Of a stretch of DNA of 64,000 nt, positions 53,662-61,227 are shown one piece after another (the stretch's first letter is position 1; each line of letters opens with the position of its first letter). The notes under the pieces were generated by a model, which saw only the letters and a list, made by a program, of their open reading frames with translations, did no database searches and was not told the DNA's origin. The DNA is from Sphingorhabdus sp. GTDB lineage: Bacteria > Pseudomonadota > Alphaproteobacteria > Sphingomonadales > Sphingomonadaceae. Both the position numbers and the translations under genes were made by a program. The stretch covers positions 1 to 64,000 of the forward strand of contig NZ_JAAVVZ010000009.1 of NCBI RefSeq assembly GCF_023910635.1, written 5' to 3'.

Positions 53662-54555
53662 CTAAGAGGATCGAAGCCAGTTTGTTACGCAATCAAGAAG
53701 CCCGTGCTTATCGAAGGGATCCAAAAACACCCACTGCCCATTGGCGTTAAATTCAAGAAATACTAAGTCGTCGGTATCGCCAACTGTCATGAAATCGTAG
53801 CGCCCAAATTCGACGCCCAGCTTATTTGACAAGCTGAGTATTTTGTCAGCGAACGTGCTGCCCAGAGCCATTGGTTCCCATTCTTCAACAAGCATTTCAA
53901 CATTTTGATCTGCTCGCCAGTCAAGTCCGGAAAGCCCCGCGCGACTTCTACGAAAGGGAAACGACTGCCCGTCGCAATAGAACACAGTCACGTCCCAAGC
54001 GCTGTCAATCTTGGATTGCAAATACCAAGGGAATGAGGGATCAATCTGCGCAATGTCCACTTGCGTGGTCATCAAAGCGCCCTTGCTATCCGATAACTCA
54101 GATGCCAGGCTTTTCGCCACGATTTGAGCGTTATCAAACCTTGACGCATTAAATTTTCGAAATGTTACTAGTGTATCGGGGACAGAAAAATGTTCCCTGG
54201 CAAGTCCAAGGATCGTCATTTTCCCAAGCCTGTTATGGAAATCAATCGAGTTGCCCTTGGCTAGGCCCCGAGCTTGGCACCAGCCATATATATCGCGCAG
54301 AGTGTACTTCACTTCTGCTTGAACAAATTTATCGTCTTGCGTGAAGAACGCAAAAGCTTTCCACCAATAGGCTCCGGTGACGGACTCGGAAGTGATCTCG
54401 CGCCCAGTGGGGTTTCGTATCATCCAGCCATGTTCTGTGAACGACAGATCATATTCCTGCCACAGGTCGTAGTTGAAACGAAAAACGTCTTCACCGTACG
54501 ACAGGACAATCTGATCAACTGTCCCATCGTACGAGCCTGAAAATAGGAGCAGCAT
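53662..54555 (-). CDS. MvdC/MvdD-like ATP-grasp ligase, candidate graspetide synthetase
   Basis: A 297-residue ATP-grasp enzyme. The N-terminal pre-domain (DVFRFNYD at 24-30, YWWKAF at 63-68) resembles the RLNTD / WYRRP region of MvdC/MvdD. The core has GKM at 111-113 (ATP Lys region), SVPDTLVTF 124-132, LDWR 211-214, GRYDF 251-255 and the metal-binding LEFNANGQW at 267-275 (Glu268, Asn270), against the usual LEVNPNGQW. Such enzymes make omega-ester or omega-amide side-chain links in precursor peptides. It begins 6 bp after a small peptide gene. The usual DLRV Arg appears replaced (AWDVTV). Confidence 0.85.
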   Translation of the reverse strand: MLLLFSGSYDGTVDQIVLSYGEDVFRFNYDLWQEYDLSFTEHGWMIRNPTGREITSESVTGAYWWKAFAFFTQDDKFVQAEVKYTLRDIYGWCQARGLAKGNSIDFHNRLGKMTILGLAREHFSVPDTLVTFRKFNASRFDNAQIVAKSLASELSDSKGALMTTQVDIAQIDPSFPWYLQSKIDSAWDVTVFYCDGQSFPFRRSRAGLSGLDWRADQNVEMLVEEWEPMALGSTFADKILSLSNKLGVEFGRYDFMTVGDTDDLVFLEFNANGQWVFLDPFDKHGLLDCVTNWLRSS

Positions 54556-54561
54556 TATGTT

Positions 54562-54792
54562 TTAGCAATCGCCTCGTTGGTCGCTATCGTTATCGCTGTC
54601 CGTTGGCTTTCCGTCATAAGCGAAAGTCTGAGTGCCACTAAATGTGGTCGTAGTGAAGCAGTAAGCCGTGCTACTTGCCAGCGTTGCGCCTAATGCAGTT
54701 TGGGTGGCATGGCTGTAAACAGGTGTTTGAATGGTATAGGCAGGCGCAGCAGTAGCGAGCATGAGTGGGGTAATCAAAAGAACAGCAGACAT
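54562..54792 (-). CDS. Candidate graspetide precursor peptide
   Basis: A 76-residue peptide with GAGGGAG 8 nt before its ATG. The N-terminus (MSAVLLITPLMLATAAPA) is hydrophobic and signal-like but lacks a basic n-region. The tail from residue 47 has seven Thr, three Ser and six Asp in 30 residues: TTTT at 47-50, GTQTFAYDG at 53-61 and TDSDNDSD at 64-71, then a final GDC. Thr/Ser next to Asp is what ATP-grasp graspetide synthetases join. Lys62 could give an amide. Cys45 and Cys76 are extra. No microviridin PFFARFL leader motif is seen. Confidence 0.72.
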   Translation of the reverse strand: MSAVLLITPLMLATAAPAYTIQTPVYSHATQTALGATLASSTAYCFTTTTFSGTQTFAYDGKPTDSDNDSDQRGDC

Positions 54793-54829
54793 TAGGTTTC
54801 TCCCTCAAAAGTTGTAAATCCGAATCCAA

Positions 54830-54848
54830 ATATCCCAATATGGGATAT
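54830..54848. promoter_or_regulatory. Operator dyad between the peptide operon and the XRE gene
   Basis: ATATCCCA-ATA-TGGGATAT is a perfect 8-3-8 inverted repeat, 38 bp from the peptide start and 29 bp from the XRE start. This is the layout of an autoregulated divergent operator. Confidence 0.75.
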
Positions 54849-54876
54849 ACTACAAGGGGTTATAGATAGATGGCCG

Positions 54877-55131
54877 ATGAAAAAATCGGTCCACAGCGAA
54901 CCTTACTTGGTCTTCGCCGCCCTTTTGGTGGGTGCGCGCAAAAGAACGGGTATGCGTCAGATCGAGCTCGCCCAAAAATTAAACAAGCCACAGTCGTTCG
55001 TTTCAAAGTTTGAATGTGGCGAACGGCGGCTGGATGTAATCGAATTTCTTATAATCATGGATGCATTAGGCGAGGATCCCGTTGCAATATTAACCGAGGC
55101 GTCAAAGGCTTTGCATGGAAACCAAGAATGA
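54877..55131 (+). CDS. Small XRE-family transcriptional regulator
   Basis: An 84-residue protein that is almost entirely one Cro/C1 HTH: LLVGARKRTGMRQIELAQKLNKPQSFVSKFECGERRLDVIEFL (about residues 15-58). Being this short, it is a likely dimeric repressor without a ligand domain. It is divergent from the peptide/ATP-grasp operon across the perfect dyad at 54830, so it probably controls both. Confidence 0.87.
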   Translation: MKKSVHSEPYLVFAALLVGARKRTGMRQIELAQKLNKPQSFVSKFECGERRLDVIEFLIIMDALGEDPVAILTEASKALHGNQE

Positions 55132-55373
55132 TGAGCGCTCGCTTCTGCAAGGGGGTATAGCATGTCGGCCTGCCGTGCTAATAGGCCAGAATAGGGGGTG
55201 CCACCCGGTGTGGTCTGGATGGGTAGGTTTTTGAAGTGGGGGGGTGTAAGTAACCGCGCTGCAATGTCAGCATGATAAGTAGCTGCAAGATGACGGTGAA
55301 ACCTAGGTAAAACCTTTGTTCAACCGGCATTTGTGTTTCCCCGAAGGGGATGCACTTAAGTCGTTGAAATTAT
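55132..55373. other. Gene-free spacer before tRNA-Asn
   Basis: About 240 bp with G-runs (GGTTTTTGAAGTGGGGGGGTG) and a short stem CCCCGAAGGGG at about 55339 just downstream of the tRNA 3' end, possibly part of its processing or termination. No ORF, integrase or att-like repeat is convincing. Confidence 0.5.
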
Positions 55374-55448
55374 TGGCTCCCCGGGAGGGATTCGAACCCC
55401 CGACCAATTGATTAACAGTCAACTGCTCTACCACTGAGCTACCAGGGA
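55374..55448 (-). tRNA. tRNA-Asn (anticodon GTT)
   Basis: A 75-nt cloverleaf read on the minus strand: acceptor TCCCTGG / CCGGGGA, D-arm AGCTCAGTGGTAGAGC, anticodon loop CTGTTAA (anticodon at 55414-55416), T-arm GGGGGTTCGAATCCCTC and encoded CCA. Its 3' end faces the peptide/ATP-grasp cassette. Confidence 0.96.
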
Positions 55449-55522
55449 ACAGCCCGATATGTTCAGGCAGAGGCGCGCCTATAGCAGCGCTTTTTTGCTT
55501 TTGGCAAGCGCCCATTGCCCGT

Positions 55523-56299
55523 TCAGACAATAAATTGTTCCATCGATATACGATCATCCAAGGCATGTTCCGGATCGAACATCAAAGTCAGCGCGCGGTT
55601 GCGGTCCAAGGCGACTTCGACATGTGCGATATCCCGGATTTCGCGTTGATCTGCGACCGCGCTCACTGGCCTTTTACTCGCCTCCAATATTTTGATCCGG
55701 ATGACATAGCGGTCGGGCAATATTGCGCCTTTCCAACGGCGCGGGCGAAAAGGGCTGATGGGCGTCAAGGCGAGCAACGACGAGTCCAGCGGCAAAATGG
55801 GGCCATTGGCGGATAAATTATACGCGGTGGAACCGGCAGGCGTGGAGACCAATATGCCGTCGCAAATGAGTTCGGGGATGACTGCTCTGCCGTTGACCGA
55901 AATCTCCAGCTTCGCCGCCTGACGTGTTTCGCGCAGCAGGGAAACTTCGTTAATCGCGGGCAATGTGAATTTTTGACCGCTGATGGTGGTTATCTCCGTC
56001 GTCAACGGACGGACAGAAAAGGACTTGGCGCGTTGCAAGCGGCGGGGAAGGTCATGCACGTCCCAGCTATTCATCAAAAAGCCAATGGTGCCGCGGTTCA
56101 TGCCATAAGCGGGAATGTCGCGGCGGCTTTCCAATAATTGGTGCAGGACCTGAAGCATGTGCCCGTCGCCACCCAGCACGATGACCGCATCGGCGCTGTC
56201 GAGTGGCACAAATTCATGCACTTCGCGCAAAAGCGCCTCGGCTTCACGGGCTTGCGGGGTTGCCGATGAGATGATCGCAAGTTGCATATTTTGGTTCAT
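55523..56299 (-). CDS. nadK: NAD kinase
   Basis: Phosphorylates NAD to NADP. The 258 residues include the GGDGHMLQVLH loop with the catalytic Asp, GMNRGTIGFLMN and the NE/D-like segment AINEVSLLRETRQAAKLEI, plus GDGILVSTPAGSTAYNLSANGPILP. The start could be 56299 (4-bp ATGA overlap with moaA) or 56287. It is downstream partner of moaA. Confidence 0.94.
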   Translation of the reverse strand: MNQNMQLAIISSATPQAREAEALLREVHEFVPLDSADAVIVLGGDGHMLQVLHQLLESRRDIPAYGMNRGTIGFLMNSWDVHDLPRRLQRAKSFSVRPLTTEITTISGQKFTLPAINEVSLLRETRQAAKLEISVNGRAVIPELICDGILVSTPAGSTAYNLSANGPILPLDSSLLALTPISPFRPRRWKGAILPDRYVIRIKILEASKRPVSAVADQREIRDIAHVEVALDRNRALTLMFDPEHALDDRISMEQFIV

Positions 56300-57282
56300 C
56301 CACCTGTTGCGTTCATATGTCGCGCGAGCCGTAAATCGGGCTGCGCAAGCTGTGTTTCGAATTCATGGCGTTGGGGTTTAAGCCGCAAAGCCTTTTGAAG
56401 CAAATGATCGACATCTGATAGGGTGTCCTCACGCAGCGCTTTGCGTAAATCGACATGCAGTTCCGAACCAAGACACATGTAAATCTTGCCGTCGGTGGTC
56501 AAGCGGATCCGGTTACATTGGTCGCAGAAATTATGGCTCATGGGGGTGATGAGGCCAAGGCGAAAGCCCAATGGTTCGACGCACCAATAGCGGGCAGGGC
56601 CTGCGCTCTTATGCGCTAAAGGATGGAGATCATAAAGTGCGCGCAACGGCGCGGTGAAGTCATCAAGCGCAATGTAGCTCTCTTCGCGTTCCGAAACGCC
56701 AGCGCCCAAGGGCATGGTTTCTATCAATGTGAGATCAAGCCGATTTTCCGCACAGAAATGCGCCATCGGCAACAGCGCGTCTTCATTCTGCTGCTTCAGC
56801 GCGACCATGTTGATTTTGACATCCATATTGTGCGCGCGCGCCGCAGCTATGCCGGCCAACACTATATTGAGATCGCCACCGCGACTGATGCGACGAAACG
56901 CGTCGGCGTCGAGCGTATCGAGGCTGACGTTAATCCTTTTCATGCCCGCCGACGCGAGCAACGGGGCAAATTGCTCCAGCCTGCTGCCATTGGTTGTCAT
57001 GGTCAGTTCTTCGAGCCTGCCATTGCGCACATGCTGACCAAGTGCTGCAATCAAGATATGGATGTCGCGCCGCACAAGGGGTTCGCCGCCGGTAAGGCGG
57101 ATTTTGCGGATGCCATGGGCGATGAATCGCTCCACCAAAACTAGGATTTCGTCGTAGGTCAACAGGTCGCGATGCGGCAAAAAGCTTTGCTGTTCCGGCA
57201 TGCAATATGTGCAACGAAAATTGCAACGGTCGGTCACCGATATCCGTAAATAGTCGATATTGCGTCCGAAACCGTCAATCAT
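56296..57282 (-). CDS. moaA: GTP 3',8-cyclase MoaA
   Basis: Radical-SAM enzyme that starts molybdopterin synthesis from GTP. The N-terminal SAM cluster is CNFRCTYC at about residues 19-26 and the C-terminal GTP-site cluster uses the CDQC pair and the later MCLG Cys. The C-terminus ends in the essential GlyGly (NATGG). The 328 residues are full length. No other moa gene is in the window. Confidence 0.95.
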   Translation of the reverse strand: MIDGFGRNIDYLRISVTDRCNFRCTYCMPEQQSFLPHRDLLTYDEILVLVERFIAHGIRKIRLTGGEPLVRRDIHILIAALGQHVRNGRLEELTMTTNGSRLEQFAPLLASAGMKRINVSLDTLDADAFRRISRGGDLNIVLAGIAAARAHNMDVKINMVALKQQNEDALLPMAHFCAENRLDLTLIETMPLGAGVSEREESYIALDDFTAPLRALYDLHPLAHKSAGPARYWCVEPLGFRLGLITPMSHNFCDQCNRIRLTTDGKIYMCLGSELHVDLRKALREDTLSDVDHLLQKALRLKPQRHEFETQLAQPDLRLARHMNATGG

Positions 57283-57412
57283 TTTTGCGATGTAAGCGCA
57301 AAACCGTGCAGACGAAAGCTTAATCCAACAGCGGCAATAATGAGGGCAGGATTATTCTGCGCGCTTCGCCGTTTACACCCAAGTGCTTCGACGCTTTGAC
57401 CCGAAGCTGCGT

Positions 57413-60400
57413 TCAGCCCGATTTGCGCGCCAGACTGGCGAGGCCACGTGACAGTTGCAAACATCCGTTTAATCGCGCCACAGGGTCGCCCCAAACGCGG
57501 TTGATCACCAGCTTGCTATCGGGGCGCAGCTTCGCCGTTTGGCCAAGCTTGTCGACATAAGCGAGCAACCCAGCGATATTGGGCGGCGTGTCCTGATGGA
57601 AGCTGACCAATGTCCCGCGCGCCCCGACTTCGATCTTGGCGACTTGCGCGATAAGCGCGTTTTGCTTGATCTGGATAAGCTTGAGCAGGTTTTGCGTGGG
57701 TTCGGGGATCGGACCAAATCGGTCGGTCATTTCCGCAGCGAAGCCTTCGACGTCTTGGCTTTCTTCGAGGTCGTTCAGGCGGCGATACAGCGCCATGCGG
57801 ACCGACAGGTCGGGGACATAATCTTCGGGAATAAGGATTGGGGCGTCGATGGTGATTTGCGGTGAGAAGCTGCCACGTGGTTTGGCCAGCCCCTGCGCGC
57901 CCGCGCGGGCCTCAAGGATCGCTTCTTCCAGCATCGATTGATACAATTCAAAGCCGACTTCTTTGATATGGCCCGATTGTTCATCACCCACCAAATTGCC
58001 TGCGCCGCGAATGTCGAGGTCATGGCTTGCAAGCTGGAATCCTGCACCCAGGCTATCCAGATCGCCAAGCACCTTCAGGCGCTTTTCTGCCGTCTCCGTA
58101 AGCACATGGTTGGGTTCGTGGGTCAAATAGGCATATGCGCGCGTTTTGGAGCGTCCCACGCGCCCGCGAAGCTGATATAATTGCGCAAGGCCGAAACGGT
58201 CGGCGCGCAGGATGATGAGGGTGTTGGCGCTTGGAATATCGAGGCCGCTTTCGACGATGGTCGTTGAAAGCAGCACGTCGTATCGCTTTTCATAAAAAGC
58301 GCTCATGCGCTCCTCAACTTGTGTGGGCGACATTTGGCCATGTGCGGTAACATATTTCACTTCGGGTATTTCGGTGCGCAGATATTCCTCAACCTCAGTC
58401 AAATCTGAAATGCGCGGCACAACGAAAAAGCTTTGCCCGCCGCGATAATGCTCGCGCAGCAAAGCCTCGCGCAGCACGACCGGGTCCCACGGCATGACAT
58501 AGGTGCGCACGGCCAGACGGTCGACCGGTGGGGTTTGAATGACCGACAGATCACGCAAGCCCGACATTGCCATCTGCAATGTGCGTGGTATGGGAGTCGC
58601 GGTGAGCGTTAGCATATGCACGTCGGTCTTGAGCGCCTTGAGCTGCTCCTTGTGATTAACGCCGAAGCGTTGTTCTTCATCCACAATGACAAGCCCAAGG
58701 CGTTTGAATTGTAGTGACTTTGCCAGCACGGCATGCGTCCCGATCACAATGTCCACGGTCCCGTCGGCAAGGCCCTCACGCGTTTGCGTGGCTTCTCCGG
58801 TGGGCACAAGCCGCGACAGGCGCCCCAGTTTCAAAGGCAAATCACGAAAACGTTCGGCAAAGTTCGCATAATGCTGCCGCGCCAGCAGGGTCGTTGGCGC
58901 AATGACAGCGACCTGAAGCCCCGCCATGGCGGCGGCAAAAGCGGCGCGCATCGCAACCTCGGTTTTGCCAAAGCCAACATCGCCGCACACCAGTCTGTCC
59001 ATAGGCTTGCCAGCGGATAGGTCCTGAAGCACTTCTTCAATCACGCGGAGCTGATCTTCGGTTTCTTCATAAGGGAAGCGGTCAACGAAGCTTGCATAAG
59101 CAGGGCCATCAACTTCAATAACCGCGCCCGCCCGTAATGCGCGTTCGGCGGCGGTTTTGAGCAATTCTCCGGCAATGGCGCGGATACGTTCTTTCAGCTT
59201 CGACTTACGCCGCTGCCACGCTTCGCCGCCCAATTTGTCGAGCGCGACATGTTCGCTGTCTGAACCATAACGCGACAGCACGTCGATATTTTCAACAGGG
59301 ACGTATAATTTGTCGCCGCCCGAATAGGTAAGCGCAACGCAGTCATGCGGGCTATTGCCGACGGGGATGGAAATCAGGCCATCATACCGCCCGATACCAT
59401 GGTCTTGGTGGACAACGAGGTCACCCGGCGTCAGCGCGGCCAATTCGGCCAAGAAAGCGTCCGCCGACTTACGCCGCTTCTGGCGACGCACAAGACGGTC
59501 GCCAAGCATGTCCTGTTCGCTCAGCACCACAAGGTCGGGCGTGGTATAGCCATGGTCCAGCGGCAGAACGACCATGGCGGTTTGGCCAGCGGCGACGCCC
59601 AAGGCTTGCTGCCAACTATCGACTGCGACAATCGTCGGTGCCTTATGCTCCGCCAGCAACCCCTTCAGCCGTTCGCGCGCGCCACCGGAGTAGCTGGCAA
59701 TGACTGTCTTGGTTTTGGCGGCATGAAGCGATTTAAGATGCGCGGCCACCGCCTCATACACATTTGCCTTTTGCGCCCGTTCCGGCGCGAAGTCGCGCGC
59801 GGCACCAATGCCGAAGTCAACGATATTTGCCGAGTCCGGCTGCGAAAAGGGTGTGACGAGATGCGCGGCATTATCCGCAAACAACTGGTCGAGTTCGTCG
59901 CCGCTTAGGTACAGCATTTCGGGCGGGAGCGGGCGATAGCTGCCAGGTTCAGCCGCCTGCGCCTTTACGCGGTTTTCGTGATAGTCGGTGATGGAGTCGA
60001 GCCGTGACTGGCCAGCCGCCGTCGCGCCGCTATCGCGTATTACCAACGTGTCAGCGCCGACATGATCGAATATGGTCGCCATGCGCTCTTCAAACAATGG
60101 CAGCCAATGGTCCATACCGGACAGCCTGCGGCCTTCGGATACCGCCTGATATAATGGGTCGCCGGTTGCAGTGACGCCAAATCGATCACGGTAGCTTATG
60201 CGGAAGCGTTTAATGGCCTCTTCATCCATTAAGGCTTCTACAGCGGGCAAAATGTCGAAATGATCGACCTGATCAATGCTACGTTGGTCCGATGGGTTAA
60301 AACGGCGGATGCTTTCAATTTCATCGCCGAAGAAATCAAGGCGAAGGCCGACTTCGCTGCCGGCGGGAAACAGGTCGACAATGCTGCCGCGTATCGCGAA

Positions 60401-60883
60401 TTCGCCAGCGTCGGCGACTGTGTCCACGCGGAAATAGCCGTTGGATTGTAATAAGGACGCCAGCCGTGCGCGGCTTATCTCGCGGCCAGCGGTCAACCGC
60501 TCGCCTGTCTGGCGAATGCGGAAAGGCGTCACATATTTTTGAATGACCGCGCTTATGGTCGTGACCACAAGCTGCTTCTTTTTCGTAGGCTGTTGAAGCG
60601 CTTGCAAAGTCGACATGCGCTGCGAGGTGACCGCGACCGAAGGCGAGGCGCGGTCGTAGGGCAGGCAATCCCAACCGGGCAGAATCAGGATTTCGATTTC
60701 AGGTGCGAAAAAAGGCACGGCATCCGCAATGGCGCGCATCGCCGATTCATCGGGCGCAATGTAGAGCGCACGAGTCTTTGCCGCGCGCGTGAGGTCCGCC
60801 AGCAACAACGGCGCAAAGCCATTTGGAACCGACGCAAGCGTTAGTGCTTGGCGGCTGTTTATGATGCGTTGCAGGTCAATCAT
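57413..60883 (-). CDS. mfd: Transcription-repair coupling factor Mfd
   Basis: ATP-dependent translocase that removes stalled RNA polymerase and recruits UvrA. The 1156 residues run in order: UvrB-like D1-D2 (FAPLLLADLTRAAKTRALYIAPDE start), RNAP-interacting domain (PGDLVVHQDHGIGRYDGL, about 490-560) and RecG-like helicase with Walker A GDVGFGKTEVA, DEEQRFGV and the LTATPIPRTL motif. The TRCF C-terminal domain with LYRRLNDLEESQDVE completes it. Its start overlaps the sdhE stop by 4 bp. Confidence 0.96.
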   Translation of the reverse strand: MIDLQRIINSRQALTLASVPNGFAPLLLADLTRAAKTRALYIAPDESAMRAIADAVPFFAPEIEILILPGWDCLPYDRASPSVAVTSQRMSTLQALQQPTKKKQLVVTTISAVIQKYVTPFRIRQTGERLTAGREISRARLASLLQSNGYFRVDTVADAGEFAIRGSIVDLFPAGSEVGLRLDFFGDEIESIRRFNPSDQRSIDQVDHFDILPAVEALMDEEAIKRFRISYRDRFGVTATGDPLYQAVSEGRRLSGMDHWLPLFEERMATIFDHVGADTLVIRDSGATAAGQSRLDSITDYHENRVKAQAAEPGSYRPLPPEMLYLSGDELDQLFADNAAHLVTPFSQPDSANIVDFGIGAARDFAPERAQKANVYEAVAAHLKSLHAAKTKTVIASYSGGARERLKGLLAEHKAPTIVAVDSWQQALGVAAGQTAMVVLPLDHGYTTPDLVVLSEQDMLGDRLVRRQKRRKSADAFLAELAALTPGDLVVHQDHGIGRYDGLISIPVGNSPHDCVALTYSGGDKLYVPVENIDVLSRYGSDSEHVALDKLGGEAWQRRKSKLKERIRAIAGELLKTAAERALRAGAVIEVDGPAYASFVDRFPYEETEDQLRVIEEVLQDLSAGKPMDRLVCGDVGFGKTEVAMRAAFAAAMAGLQVAVIAPTTLLARQHYANFAERFRDLPLKLGRLSRLVPTGEATQTREGLADGTVDIVIGTHAVLAKSLQFKRLGLVIVDEEQRFGVNHKEQLKALKTDVHMLTLTATPIPRTLQMAMSGLRDLSVIQTPPVDRLAVRTYVMPWDPVVLREALLREHYRGGQSFFVVPRISDLTEVEEYLRTEIPEVKYVTAHGQMSPTQVEERMSAFYEKRYDVLLSTTIVESGLDIPSANTLIILRADRFGLAQLYQLRGRVGRSKTRAYAYLTHEPNHVLTETAEKRLKVLGDLDSLGAGFQLASHDLDIRGAGNLVGDEQSGHIKEVGFELYQSMLEEAILEARAGAQGLAKPRGSFSPQITIDAPILIPEDYVPDLSVRMALYRRLNDLEESQDVEGFAAEMTDRFGPIPEPTQNLLKLIQIKQNALIAQVAKIEVGARGTLVSFHQDTPPNIAGLLAYVDKLGQTAKLRPDSKLVINRVWGDPVARLNGCLQLSRGLASLARKSG

Positions 60884-61167
60884 GACTTATGGGTGCTGAG
60901 CCCTTCAGGAAGCACAATGAAATCCAATTGCATCATCTGGTCCATCAACGGGCCAGTAAAGGCCGGGTCCGGCGCAGCCGTGCCGAGCGCCCATGCCATG
61001 ATGTCAACATCCTGTTCATCCAGCAGACGTTCAAACCATTCATACTCAACCGCGCCCCATTGCGCGGAGCAATGATCGAAAAACCCACCGACCATAGCGT
61101 CGGCCTCTCGCGTGCCACGGTGGTGCGCGCGATAATGTAGTTTGCGACGATAGGGGTCAGCGTCCAT
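60880..61167 (-). CDS. sdhE: Succinate dehydrogenase assembly factor SdhE (DUF339)
   Basis: Promotes covalent flavinylation of SdhA. The 95-residue helical-bundle protein has RRKLHYRAHHRGTREADAMVG, where the RGxxE motif binds the flavoprotein, and FERLLDEQDVDIMAW. AAAGGAG precedes the ATG. Coupling with mfd (ATGA overlap) is common in alphaproteobacteria. Confidence 0.92.
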   Translation of the reverse strand: MDADPYRRKLHYRAHHRGTREADAMVGGFFDHCSAQWGAVEYEWFERLLDEQDVDIMAWALGTAAPDPAFTGPLMDQMMQLDFIVLPEGLSTHKS

Positions 61168-61227
61168 GTCACGACTCCTTTAAGCTTCTGGTGGAATATG
61201 ATTTGCGGGTTATAAGAGGCCCTAGTC

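Noticed and set aside
53524-53766. A short plus-strand ORF across the right repeat flank and the ATP-grasp 3' end.
   Set aside because: No ribosome-binding site, it overlaps the ATP-grasp coding end, and there is no similarity to a known family.
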